Source: JAWVZH01 sp033722295
GTDB lineage: Bacteria; Bacteroidota; Bacteroidia; Chitinophagales; Saprospiraceae
Length of the DNA: 17,518 bases
Assembly: GCA_033722295.1 (NCBI GenBank)
Contig: JAWVZH010000051.1
Coordinates: 1 to 17,518 of the forward strand
Reading direction: 5' to 3'
Both the position numbers and the translations under genes were made by a program. Below the pieces are notes generated by a model. The model did no database searches and was not told where the DNA came from. It worked only from the letters and a program-made list of their open reading frames with translations. Positions 1 through 6,915 of the stretch are shown one piece after another. How positions within the stretch are numbered: the first letter of the stretch is position 1; the number at the start of each line of letters is the position of its first letter.

Positions 1-211
1 AGAGGCTGGAGGAGGTGCCTATTTCAATGTGGTTGGTAGAGATCAGATCCTGGATGAATTGGATGACCGTATCGATCAACTCGAGAAAAGGCAATTAGAA
101 CAACGGAGTTTCGAAGAATTTGAAAGCTACTTTCAGTTTTTCTTCATTCCGGGAATGATTTTCCTGCTTATCAACTTTTTTATATATGAAAGAAAACAAA
201 ACGCTATATGA
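1..211 (+). CDS. batB: BatB-like VWA membrane protein, C-terminal end (partial)
   Basis: The frame is open from base 2 to the TGA at 209-211, so this is the 3' end of a gene that starts upstream of the window. The visible tail reads EAGGGAYFNVVGRDQ..., then a charged stretch (LDDRIDQLEKRQLEQRSFEEFE), then one hydrophobic segment (about FFFIPGMIFLLINFFIY) and a short basic end. This matches the usual end of BatB, an inner-membrane von Willebrand factor A protein of the Bacteroides aerotolerance operon, where a C-terminal membrane helix follows the VWA domain. The VWA domain itself lies outside the window. The stop overlaps the start of the following TPR gene as ATGA (208-211), which suggests translational coupling. 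The identification rests mostly on this tail plus the batC and batD genes that follow. Confidence 0.8.
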   Translation, partial: EAGGGAYFNVVGRDQILDELDDRIDQLEKRQLEQRSFEEFESYFQFFFIPGMIFLLINFFIYERKQNAI

Positions 212-987
212 TACGAGTACTTTTGATCTTCCTTTTCATATCCAATGCTCACTTTATCTGTGGCCAGGAGAATCCGCACAAGTGGTTGATAACCGGGGAT
301 GCCTATTACAAAAAAGGTGAATATAATGAAGCTGAAGAGGCATATAGGAAGGCCTCCGAGATTGAACCCGGTGTTAAAAGCAAATATAATCTGGGAAATT
401 CCGTCTATAATCAGACAAGATATGATGAGGCCATCGATCATTATCAACGCGCGGTAGAGTCGGCTGATAATCCTGATCATAAAAGTAGCGCCTATTATAA
501 TCTGGGAAATGCTCATTATATGGCGCAGCAATACGATAAAAGTGTTGACGCCTACAAAGAAGCACTGAAGATCAATCCTGACGATATCGATGCCAAGAAA
601 AATCTTACCCTGGCACAAAAGCTTCTGAAACGCCAGCAGCAACAACAGCAGCAAAGTCAGGATAATCAGGATCAGGATCAAAAGCAAAAAGAACAGGAGC
701 AACAACAGCAGGACAATAGCAACCAGAAAGAGAGTGAAGAAGATCAGACTGGGAAGAGTGAAGAAAGTGAGGAAGAGTCCGAAAAGGAGCAAAATGAGGA
801 GTCTGAAAGTGAAGGAGATGATAAAAATGAAGAAAACACATCCACTGGTAAGGATGACCCAAAACAGGATCTGTCCAGGGAAGAGGCGGCAAGGTTACTG
901 AAGATCATGGAACAGGAAGATCAAAAAGTACAGGAAAAACTGAGAAGGTCCTCCGGAAGAAAGAATAAGTCAGCTAAAGAATGGTAG
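208..987 (+). CDS. batC: BatC-like TPR protein
   Basis: 259 residues. An N-terminal signal peptide (about 1-20, ending FICGQ) suggests export to the periplasm. Three TPR-like repeats follow: about 25-54 (KWLITGDAYYKKGEYNEAEEAY), 57-86 (KYNLGNSVYNQTRYDEAI) and 93-125 (AYYNLGNAHYMAQQYDKSV). Residues 143-170 are glutamine-rich, 174-210 are very acidic (Glu/Ser), and the protein ends with LSREEAARLLKIMEQEDQKVQEKLRR, the short conserved tail typical of BatC. Order and ATGA overlap with batB place it in the Bat operon. BatC is thought to act as a scaffold with the VWA proteins BatA/BatB; its biochemical role is not settled. The Q/E-rich part is low-complexity and produces a long leucine-rich antisense ORF that is not a gene. 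A Cys lies at residue 18, but the surrounding sequence is not a good lipobox. Confidence 0.9.
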   Translation: MIRVLLIFLFISNAHFICGQENPHKWLITGDAYYKKGEYNEAEEAYRKASEIEPGVKSKYNLGNSVYNQTRYDEAIDHYQRAVESADNPDHKSSAYYNLGNAHYMAQQYDKSVDAYKEALKINPDDIDAKKNLTLAQKLLKRQQQQQQQSQDNQDQDQKQKEQEQQQQDNSNQKESEEDQTGKSEESEEESEKEQNEESESEGDDKNEENTSTGKDDPKQDLSREEAARLLKIMEQEDQKVQEKLRRSSGRKNKSAKEW

Positions 988-1067
988 AGAACTTTAGAGC
1001 AGTGATATAACTTAATATTAATACGAAGCCAATAGCGTCTTATCTTTCAAACGTAAATTTATCGCCT

Positions 1068-1508
1068 ATGAAGAGCTTTAGATTTTTATTCTTATTGTGT
1101 CTGGGCGTCTCAGCTAATGCCCAGAATGTGGAGTTCAATACATATGTTGAAAATGATTCTATCGAGTTGGGAGAGGTTTTTAAAATAGAGTTCGAGCTAA
1201 AGAACGCACAGGGCTCGTTTGATGGTCCTGACCTCTCTGATTTCTATATCGTTGGAGGGCCCAACTACGCGTCGAGTTACTCCATTATCAACGGCAAAAC
1301 AGATTATCAAATGACCTATTCGTACATCCTGGAGCCAAAGTCTGTAGGTAAGTTTATCATTGGCAAGGCACGAGTCGAGGCAGATGGACGAACACTTGAA
1401 TCGGACCCCGTAGAGATCGTGGTGATTTCGGGATCAGGTGACCAGGATAAAAAAGAGAAGGTCAAACAAAAGGTCAGATCTAAAAGAAAGCCACCGATCA
1501 AAATTTGA
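1068..1508 (+). CDS. Short BatD-like protein (N-terminal domain only)
   Basis: 146 residues with a clear signal peptide (MKSFRFLFLLCLGVSANA, cut before QNVEF). The mature part is a single beta-rich domain that aligns with the first domain of the downstream BatD. Shared landmarks are FEL(K/E)NA, GPDLSDF/APDFSPF, a GP...SIING core, (F/Y)SY and DGRTLES.P/NGRTLTSNP. It ends in a strongly basic tail (about 126-146, many Lys/Arg) and has no membrane helix, so it is probably a soluble periplasmic protein. It stops at TGA 1506-1508 and the next gene starts in the same frame three bases later. An 80-bp gap separates it from batC; a possible -7 octamer TATCTTTC lies at 1041-1048. Its function is unknown; a partner or decoy of BatD is a guess from the homology. 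Confidence 0.85.
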   Translation: MKSFRFLFLLCLGVSANAQNVEFNTYVENDSIELGEVFKIEFELKNAQGSFDGPDLSDFYIVGGPNYASSYSIINGKTDYQMTYSYILEPKSVGKFIIGKARVEADGRTLESDPVEIVVISGSGDQDKKEKVKQKVRSKRKPPIKI

Positions 1509-1511
1509 TAT

Positions 1512-3221
1512 TTGAGATATTTCGTTCTCATACTGACAATTTGTTTTTCAGGTCAACTTTCCTCGCAAAAGTTTACCGCTACAACCAATGCAAGGGAATT
1601 GGTCAATGGAAGTACATTCTCTGTCAGTTTTGAACTTGAAAATGCGCGACCAACTAACTTCAATGCGCCTGATTTCTCACCCTTCCGAGTCATAACCGGA
1701 CCCAGTCAATCGCAGTCCACCTCCATCATCAACGGCAGAAGAAGTAGCAGTTTCAAATTTTCCTATTCTTTGGTGGCCACGAAGGTCGGGACCTTTACCA
1801 TCCCACCCGCTACAGCACAGGTAAATGGCCGTACGTTAACTTCCAATCCAATGAAGGTCAAGGTGGTGGAAAGAGGTGAAACCCCTGAAGGAGGACGCGA
1901 TCTTTTCGTAAGAATTGAACTGGATACAGATAGCCTTTACATCGGACAACAGGTTGTCATGAGCCTCAAACTCTATTCTAAAAAGGCAGTTGAGCGATTC
2001 GACATATTGTATATGCCTGAATTCGAGGATATATATGTCAAAGATATTCCTATTTACAATCGACGTGCACGGCTTGAGGTGGTGGATGGAGAGCAGTATC
2101 AAACCCAGGTACTCTCGCGGAGAGCCCTTTATCCGCAAAAGTCTGGAGTCTATAATTTCGACGGCTTGGTTGTAAGACTGGGAATACCGACCAACAGAAG
2201 GCGTCGTTCAAGTTTTTTCTTTTCCAATCAGATCACTACGAGGGACGTGACTACCGATGATTTTGGGTTTTTAGTGATGCCACTGCCAGAACCTCAACCG
2301 GAGAACTTCTCGGGTGGTGTTGGCTCTTACGCCGTGCGTGCAAGTGTGGACCGAACCAGTCTGACAACGGATGACGCTTTGAGTCTGACTATGTCTGTTC
2401 AGGGCGATGGTGATCAGCGACTGTTGATACCTCCCGAGCTGGACCTTGGTGAGGCGTTTGAGACCTATGATGCCAACCTGGTGAACACGGATGAGCGGCC
2501 TGGTGAAGACAGAAATCGCTTTGTCAAGATCTTTGAGTACCTGGTGATTCCCAGAAAAGCCGGTCAACTGGAAATAGCTCCAGAATTCGTCTATTACTCC
2601 GTGGACAGTCAGGATTATATCACGGTCGTACCTGACACCTTCTTTTTATCTGTCGAACAGGGCACCTCCGAATCGCGGGCTCTGGACCGCTTCAAGGCCA
2701 GTCAGGATATAGAGATCCAGCCGATCGTTCATGAATGGCGACCTGCACAGGACACCTCCGTTCTCATATTACAACCCTGGTACTGGTCAATATTTGGAGT
2801 AACCGGTCTTGCCTTCATCGGCTTACTATGGTTCAGGAACAACCAGATCCGTGAAGCTCAAACCGATCCACGATTACTCAAATTCAAGAGGGCCAACAAG
2901 GTGGCCAGAAAGCGATTGAAGATCGCAGAATCGTTGATGCACGACGGACAGACCAATGCCTTCTTTGAGGAAGTGGCCTTGTCCACAAAACAATACCTGG
3001 GTGACAAACTCCAGGTCGACCCTGCGCGATTTTCTCGAAAGACTATCAGTGAGGAACTAGAATCACTTGATGTAGCTGACGATCTGAAAGCCGATGTCAT
3101 CAAATTGCTCAACGATTGTGATCTGGCCATTTTCGCCTCCACCTATTCCCCCGACATGAAAGAAGTCTATGAGCGTGCACTCAGGACTGTAACCGAATTG
3201 GAAGAATACTTTGGCCGGTAA
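1512..3221 (+). CDS. batD: BatD family membrane protein
   Basis: 569 residues, the normal length for BatD. The start is TTG at 1512; the codon two triplets upstream is a stop, and a good signal peptide (MRYFVLILTICFSGQLSSQ, then KFTATT) follows directly. Several beta-sandwich domains occupy about 20-400, including the SIING...FSYSL and NGRTLTSNP motifs of the first domain. One membrane helix lies at about 421-440 (WYWSIFGVTGLAFIGLLWF). A basic, helical cytoplasmic region of about 125 residues follows, ending RALRTVTELEEYFGR. BatD is a predicted inner-membrane protein with a large periplasmic part that works with BatA/B/C in envelope or oxidative stress tolerance. Start and stop are arranged as TGA-TAT-TTG with the preceding short paralogue, so translation probably reinitiates. 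No BatE gene follows. Confidence 0.92.
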   Translation: MRYFVLILTICFSGQLSSQKFTATTNARELVNGSTFSVSFELENARPTNFNAPDFSPFRVITGPSQSQSTSIINGRRSSSFKFSYSLVATKVGTFTIPPATAQVNGRTLTSNPMKVKVVERGETPEGGRDLFVRIELDTDSLYIGQQVVMSLKLYSKKAVERFDILYMPEFEDIYVKDIPIYNRRARLEVVDGEQYQTQVLSRRALYPQKSGVYNFDGLVVRLGIPTNRRRRSSFFFSNQITTRDVTTDDFGFLVMPLPEPQPENFSGGVGSYAVRASVDRTSLTTDDALSLTMSVQGDGDQRLLIPPELDLGEAFETYDANLVNTDERPGEDRNRFVKIFEYLVIPRKAGQLEIAPEFVYYSVDSQDYITVVPDTFFLSVEQGTSESRALDRFKASQDIEIQPIVHEWRPAQDTSVLILQPWYWSIFGVTGLAFIGLLWFRNNQIREAQTDPRLLKFKRANKVARKRLKIAESLMHDGQTNAFFEEVALSTKQYLGDKLQVDPARFSRKTISEELESLDVADDLKADVIKLLNDCDLAIFASTYSPDMKEVYERALRTVTELEEYFGR

Positions 3222-3321
3222 GGCCAGGACTGGTAGCACATGGCTTTAGAACATAATAGAAACTCATTGATGTTATTGTAGCTTTCTTGACTGTGAAGTT
3301 TGGTTGATTACTTCTTCGCAA

Positions 3322-3346
3322 ATGTTAAAATGACCCCCGGGGTTGT
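3322..3346 (+). repeat. 25-bp direct repeat, copy 1
   Basis: Begins ATGTTAAAATGA, continues CCCCCGGGGTTGT, and is identical to the copy at 3454-3478 except for one base (A versus G at the ninth position). The core CCCCGGGG is self-complementary. The left arm has no good partner on the right here, unlike copy 2. The two copies are in the same orientation, 132 bp apart. Confidence 0.85.
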
Positions 3347-3453
3347 ATTCTTTAAATCCTTCCTGATAATTCGACTCTAGCAAATAACTCCTTGGTTGCC
3401 AGCACTTTAAACGAATTACTTTCTCCATTTTGCAGTCTGTTGTATTGATAAAT

Positions 3454-3486
3454 ATGTTAAAGTGACCCCCGGGGTTGTCTTAACAT
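3454..3486 (+). repeat. 25-bp direct repeat, copy 2, within a 33-bp near-palindrome
   Basis: The 25-bp unit (3454-3478) is followed by CTTAACAT, so the left end ATGTTAA (3454-3460) pairs perfectly with TTAACAT (3480-3486). Between them GTGACCCC and GGGGTTGT pair with G-U wobbles around a central C. As RNA this would be one hairpin with only a single mismatch (A with C) and a minimal loop. It could be a dispersed palindromic repeat or a relic of insertion sequence end repeats; no transposase is nearby. Confidence 0.8.
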
Positions 3487-3519
3487 CTCCTCCCGAATAT
3501 GTTCCCCGGTCCAGAACGA

Positions 3520-3660
3520 TCACAATTTCGTGAACCATGTTATCGATGGTACAGGCTGCATCGCCGACTTGATCTCCGCCACATCATCCACTGTCTTACT
3601 CGCCCAAATTCCAAACGTCATGGCTACCTCTTCAAGGTCATTCTGTGTAATTTCGCACAT
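3520..3660 (-). CDS. Possible small ORF, 46 residues, uncertain
   Basis: Antisense ORF from ATG (3660-3658) to TGA (3522-3520), translating as MCEITQNDLEEVAMTFGIWA followed by SKTVDDVAEIKSAMQPVPSITWFTKL. The composition looks protein-like (acidic and hydrophobic residues in helical spacing). The FGIWA.. pattern in the middle weakly recalls the end of some antitoxins. An in-frame TGA lies four codons upstream of the ATG, so the ORF cannot extend into asnS. It ends 16 bases before the asnS start and is divergent from it. It may be a real small gene, a relic, or chance. Confidence 0.25.
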   Translation of the reverse strand: MCEITQNDLEEVAMTFGIWASKTVDDVAEIKSAMQPVPSITWFTKL

Positions 3661-3675
3661 TCGAGAAACTCAGGT

Positions 3676-5109
3676 ATGAAAAGAACGAAGATCAAAGCCA
3701 TTCTGGAAAATGGAATCACCCTCGGAGAGGTCAAAGTAGCCGGATGGGTAAAAACCTTTCGAAACAATCAGTTTATAGCCCTTAACGACGGATCCACACT
3801 GTCCAACCTTCAGCTGGTTTTGGACAGGGAAAAAGCAGGAGAAGAATTGTTGCGCCGCATTACAACGGGAAGTGCTATTGAGGCTTTTGGAAAAGTGGTG
3901 GAGTCCCAGGGTCGTGGACAGAAGTACGAGATAGAGGTTGAAGGGCTGGAGGTCGTCGGCAAGGCAGATCCCAACACCTATCCCTTGCAACCTAAGAAAC
4001 ACAGTCTCGAGTTCCTGAGGGATATTGCGCATTTGAGGTTCAGAACGAATACGTTTGGTGCTGTATTCAGACTGAGGCATGCACTGTCTTATGCTGTACA
4101 CAAGTTTTTCAATGACCGGGGGTTTATATATATGCACACGCCGATCATTACCGGTTCAGATGCAGAAGGGGCAGGTGAAATGTTTCGTGTTACGACCCTC
4201 GATCCTAAAGATCCACCAACCGACGATTCTGGTTCGGTAGATTTCAGCGAGGATTTCTTCGGAAAAGAGACCAACCTCACTGTTTCAGGCCAACTGGAAG
4301 CCGAATTAGGAGCCCTCGCCTTATCTGAGGTTTACACATTCGGACCAACCTTCAGAGCTGAAAAATCAAACACTACCCGGCACCTTTCAGAATTTTGGAT
4401 GATCGAACCCGAAATTGCTTTTGCAGATATCAATGATAATATGGACCTCGCGGAAGATATGCTGAAATATCTAATCCAATATTGTCTGGATCATTGTGAT
4501 GAAGATCTTCAGTTCCTGGAAAAGAGATTGCTCGATGAGGAAAAGCAGAAACCTCAGAATGAGAGATCTCCTATGCCTTTGATAGAGAAGTTACGTTTCT
4601 GTCTCGACAATGAGTTCAAACGGATCACCTATACCGATGCTGTTGATATACTCAGGAATTCCAAGCCGAACAAGAAGAAGAAGTTTCAGTTCGTCATCGA
4701 AGATTGGGGCGCCGACCTTCAATCCGAACATGAGCGCTATCTGGTCGAAAAGCATTTCAAAAAACCTGTCATCATCGTGGATTATCCAAAGGATATCAAG
4801 GCGTTTTATATGTATTTGAATGAGGATGATAAGACCGTAAGGGGCATGGATATCTTATTTCCAGGTATCGGAGAGATCGTCGGAGGCAGTCAACGTGAGC
4901 ACAGGATGGATGTGCTACTCTCCAGAATGGATGAAATGAATGTTCCAGCTGAAGAGTTGGAGTGGTATCTGGATATACGCAGATACGGATCCTGTCCGCA
5001 TGCTGGATATGGTCTGGGATTTGAAAGACTGGTACAGTTCATAACCGGTATGGGGAATATCAGAGATGTCATTCCTTTCCCACGTTTTCCAGGAAATGCC
5101 GAATTTTAA
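3676..5109 (+). CDS. asnS: Asparaginyl-tRNA synthetase
   Basis: 477 residues from ATG 3676. Cytoplasmic class IIb enzyme that charges tRNA-Asn with asparagine using ATP. An N-terminal OB-fold anticodon-binding domain (about 18-105) opens with KVAGWVKTFRNNQFIALNDG. The catalytic core has a motif 1 region (RGFIYMHTPIITGSDAEGAGEMF), motif 2 (TFGPTFRAEKSNTTRHLSEFWMIEPE, about 220-245) and motif 3 (GYGLGFERLVQF, about 442-453). It ends DVIPFPRFPGNAEF, the usual AsnRS end. The frame stays open to 3499, but the extra 59 codons have no family similarity and the OB-fold begins soon after MKRTKIKAIL, so the ATG is chosen. The separate AsnRS implies direct charging of tRNA-Asn. The nearest downstream gene (CPBP) is 83 bp away. 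Confidence 0.97.
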   Translation: MKRTKIKAILENGITLGEVKVAGWVKTFRNNQFIALNDGSTLSNLQLVLDREKAGEELLRRITTGSAIEAFGKVVESQGRGQKYEIEVEGLEVVGKADPNTYPLQPKKHSLEFLRDIAHLRFRTNTFGAVFRLRHALSYAVHKFFNDRGFIYMHTPIITGSDAEGAGEMFRVTTLDPKDPPTDDSGSVDFSEDFFGKETNLTVSGQLEAELGALALSEVYTFGPTFRAEKSNTTRHLSEFWMIEPEIAFADINDNMDLAEDMLKYLIQYCLDHCDEDLQFLEKRLLDEEKQKPQNERSPMPLIEKLRFCLDNEFKRITYTDAVDILRNSKPNKKKKFQFVIEDWGADLQSEHERYLVEKHFKKPVIIVDYPKDIKAFYMYLNEDDKTVRGMDILFPGIGEIVGGSQREHRMDVLLSRMDEMNVPAEELEWYLDIRRYGSCPHAGYGLGFERLVQFITGMGNIRDVIPFPRFPGNAEF

Positions 5110-5192
5110 TTGCAAATGCTTTGGGGTTCTTCTGGATAACATCTGGCTTTAAGAATCTACTTTAGGAATTAAAACAATAGCAGATAAAGAAT

Positions 5193-5816
5193 TTGAATTT
5201 ATCGAAAGCAACACTAGTCTCTGAATTCATCACCCTCTTTTTAGTAATTCCGGTCTTATTAGCGCTGCCGATCCATATCGCCTTTAAGTTATCTATACTT
5301 GTAATAGCGCTAATTTATATTATCTACAGAGCTCATTTGACCAAACTGTTACGCTGGCGTATATTCCTTCCGGAGGGCAAGGTTAATTCGATCATTTGGT
5401 GGCGATTTTCGATTTTTGTGGTATTGTCTACGATCATAGTCTACTATTACTTCCCTGAACTTTTATTCAAGGTGGTCATTGAAGATCCAATGCTTTGGAT
5501 TGTGATACTCTTCATCTACACATTGTTTTCCGTCCTGCCTCAGGAATGGTTGTACAGGTATGTTTATGTTCGACGCTATGGGCATATGCTGCCGAAAGGC
5601 ATTCCCGGCACATTGCTCAACGGTCTCATATTCAGTCTTGCTCATCTGTTGTTCTGGAATCACTTCGTCCTGTTGCTTACTTTTATTGGAGGATGTCTGT
5701 TCTATCACACTTATCTTACCACGCGATCTCTCTTTCAGGCCTCTCTAGAGCATACCCTTTATGGCCTTTGGCTATTTACGCTCGGGATAGGTGATATGCT
5801 GGCTTTTCCGGGTTAA
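5193..5816 (+). CDS. CPBP-family intramembrane metalloprotease homologue
   Basis: 207 residues, about six hydrophobic segments (for example 7-28, 33-46, 71-87, 100-115, 140-156, 157-172). The CPBP (Abi/Rce1-like) signature is recognisable: E118xxxR122 in QEWLYRYVY, F147xxxH151 in FSLAH, and H187 in LEHTLYGLW with the family-typical tail FTLGIG. The first Glu of the usual EExxxR pair is Gln117, so one motif residue differs; whether it is active is open. Family members cleave membrane peptides or prenyl proteins, and many bacterial ones have unknown substrates. No in-frame ATG exists before codon 100. A TAG stops the frame at 5178-5180, so TTG at 5193 (fourth codon after CAG) is the best start. 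The gene converges on the minus-strand HTH gene with only 11 bp between the stops. Confidence 0.85.
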   Translation: MNLSKATLVSEFITLFLVIPVLLALPIHIAFKLSILVIALIYIIYRAHLTKLLRWRIFLPEGKVNSIIWWRFSIFVVLSTIIVYYYFPELLFKVVIEDPMLWIVILFIYTLFSVLPQEWLYRYVYVRRYGHMLPKGIPGTLLNGLIFSLAHLLFWNHFVLLLTFIGGCLFYHTYLTTRSLFQASLEHTLYGLWLFTLGIGDMLAFPG

Positions 5817-5827
5817 CCGGTCGCCGT

Positions 5828-6865
5828 TCACACACTAAACGCTTCACCCGTCTTCTTAAGGGTTTCCAGTTCCGTTTGAGTCATGGAGATGCGCTTGAGT
5901 ATCTGGTCAAAAAGATAGAGCCGATTTTTGGAGGCGTCGTTGGAGACGGGAAGTGAATGTCGTCTTAATTTGTCATACCACTCTTTGGTGTGGTCTATCA
6001 GTGTCTCGTCCTGAGAGACGATGAAGTTGGGACTGTCGTAAGTAGCAAAAACAGCCTGGACAGTATCTGATTCTACCAATATTGTATTATTTGTGTGTGC
6101 GATCTCATTATGGTATAGATTGAAGTCAGCATGACTTTCTCCTGCTTCCTGTCCTGCGAAAAACTTCTTACCCTCGGAAGCCATTTCCCTGATGTGAACT
6201 ATGATATCCTTCAGAGACTGGCACAGGTGAATAGCATCATCCATGTTGGCAAATAAGCCGGAGTTCGCGAAGTACTTAATCTGATTTAACGTGTTTCCCA
6301 GGATGTTCTGATTCCAGAATTCCGTACTCGGCATTGTAAAGAAATATTCAGCGATCTCACGCGCTTCCTTCATGATCACCTGCTCTCCACTGAATTCCGA
6401 CAGATCGAAGGGCTTGTCTTTATAGCCATCGAGTTCCCATAAAGTCCTGGCAAAAGCATAAAGTTTAAAATAGCACACATCGCGTGATGTGAGCCAATAG
6501 AAAATGGGTAGTTCATGGGTAGCATAATTCACCTCTACATTGGGAAGTCGCGAGTAAAATTCGAGGCTTTGCTTGAGTGGATTAAAATAATCGAGGAAGG
6601 ACTTGATCCTTCGATTCATATAGGGAGAACTGAACGTTACGGTCGTTTTTTCCGGCCGTATCAGATCATCAAAACTGATATCATAAGTCACCAGGAGATC
6701 GCTTAGCTCCTCAAGTGATAAACTCGAGGTAGCATTGACCTTTTTATATACCGCAGACTTGGAAAGATTCAGTTGTTCGGCAATCTCGTCTATCCAATGT
6801 TTGGAATCGTTGATGCGTTCTCTGATGAGGTCGAACAGGATGATCTGTAGACGATATCCATCCAT
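5828..6865 (-). CDS. Helix-turn-helix protein of unknown function
   Basis: 345 residues, start ATG at 6865. The first ~70 residues look like a DNA-binding helix-turn-helix (DEIAEQLNLSKSAVYKKVNA at about 26-45, then LSLEELSDLLVTYDISFDDLI), close in style to Xre or BetR-like repressors. The remaining ~270 residues are a mixed helical region without transmembrane segments and without a family I recognise; it could be a ligand-sensing or protein-interaction domain. It is last in the likely minus-strand unit hutH-PAP2-dapD-HTH, 50 bp after dapD, which says little about its target. I would call it a probable transcriptional regulator without naming the regulon. Confidence 0.75.
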   Translation of the reverse strand: MDGYRLQIILFDLIRERINDSKHWIDEIAEQLNLSKSAVYKKVNATSSLSLEELSDLLVTYDISFDDLIRPEKTTVTFSSPYMNRRIKSFLDYFNPLKQSLEFYSRLPNVEVNYATHELPIFYWLTSRDVCYFKLYAFARTLWELDGYKDKPFDLSEFSGEQVIMKEAREIAEYFFTMPSTEFWNQNILGNTLNQIKYFANSGLFANMDDAIHLCQSLKDIIVHIREMASEGKKFFAGQEAGESHADFNLYHNEIAHTNNTILVESDTVQAVFATYDSPNFIVSQDETLIDHTKEWYDKLRRHSLPVSNDASKNRLYLFDQILKRISMTQTELETLKKTGEAFSV

Positions 6866-6915
6866 GAATAATCATTACTTCACGCTTAAATTAATGAAAA
6901 AATCACAGCTATACC

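Larger units (their letters stand above)
3222..3675. other. Intergenic region between batD and asnS
   Basis: 454 bp without a convincing gene. It holds two 25-bp direct repeats (3322-3346 and 3454-3478, listed separately). The second half, from about 3520, has a small minus-strand ORF and the upstream region of asnS. The octamer TAATTTCG at 3649-3656 resembles the Bacteroidota -7 box TAnnTTTG with one mismatch and lies 27 bases before the asnS ATG, so it may be the asnS promoter. I see no T-rich hairpin terminator after batD. Confidence 0.6.

Noticed and set aside
601..730. CAG/CAA-rich stretch in batC as a separate repeat element
   Set aside because: It is coding low-complexity (poly-Gln) in frame, with irregular units.
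133..792. Long leucine/isoleucine-rich minus-strand ORF of 219 codons
   Set aside because: It is the antisense of the Gln/Glu-rich low-complexity part of batC; such codons read as Leu/Phe on the other strand.
1506..1508. TGA read as Trp or selenocysteine to fuse the short BatD protein with BatD
   Set aside because: A complete second signal peptide follows the TGA, which would be odd inside a mature protein; no SECIS-like hairpin was evident.
3499..3675. 59-codon N-terminal extension of asnS
   Set aside because: The extension is Arg/His/Cys-rich without family similarity, and the AsnRS OB-fold starts right after the ATG at 3676.
5806..5820. CCGG-GTTAAC-CGG palindrome at the CPBP stop as a terminator
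   Set aside because: The arms are too short and no T run follows on either strand.
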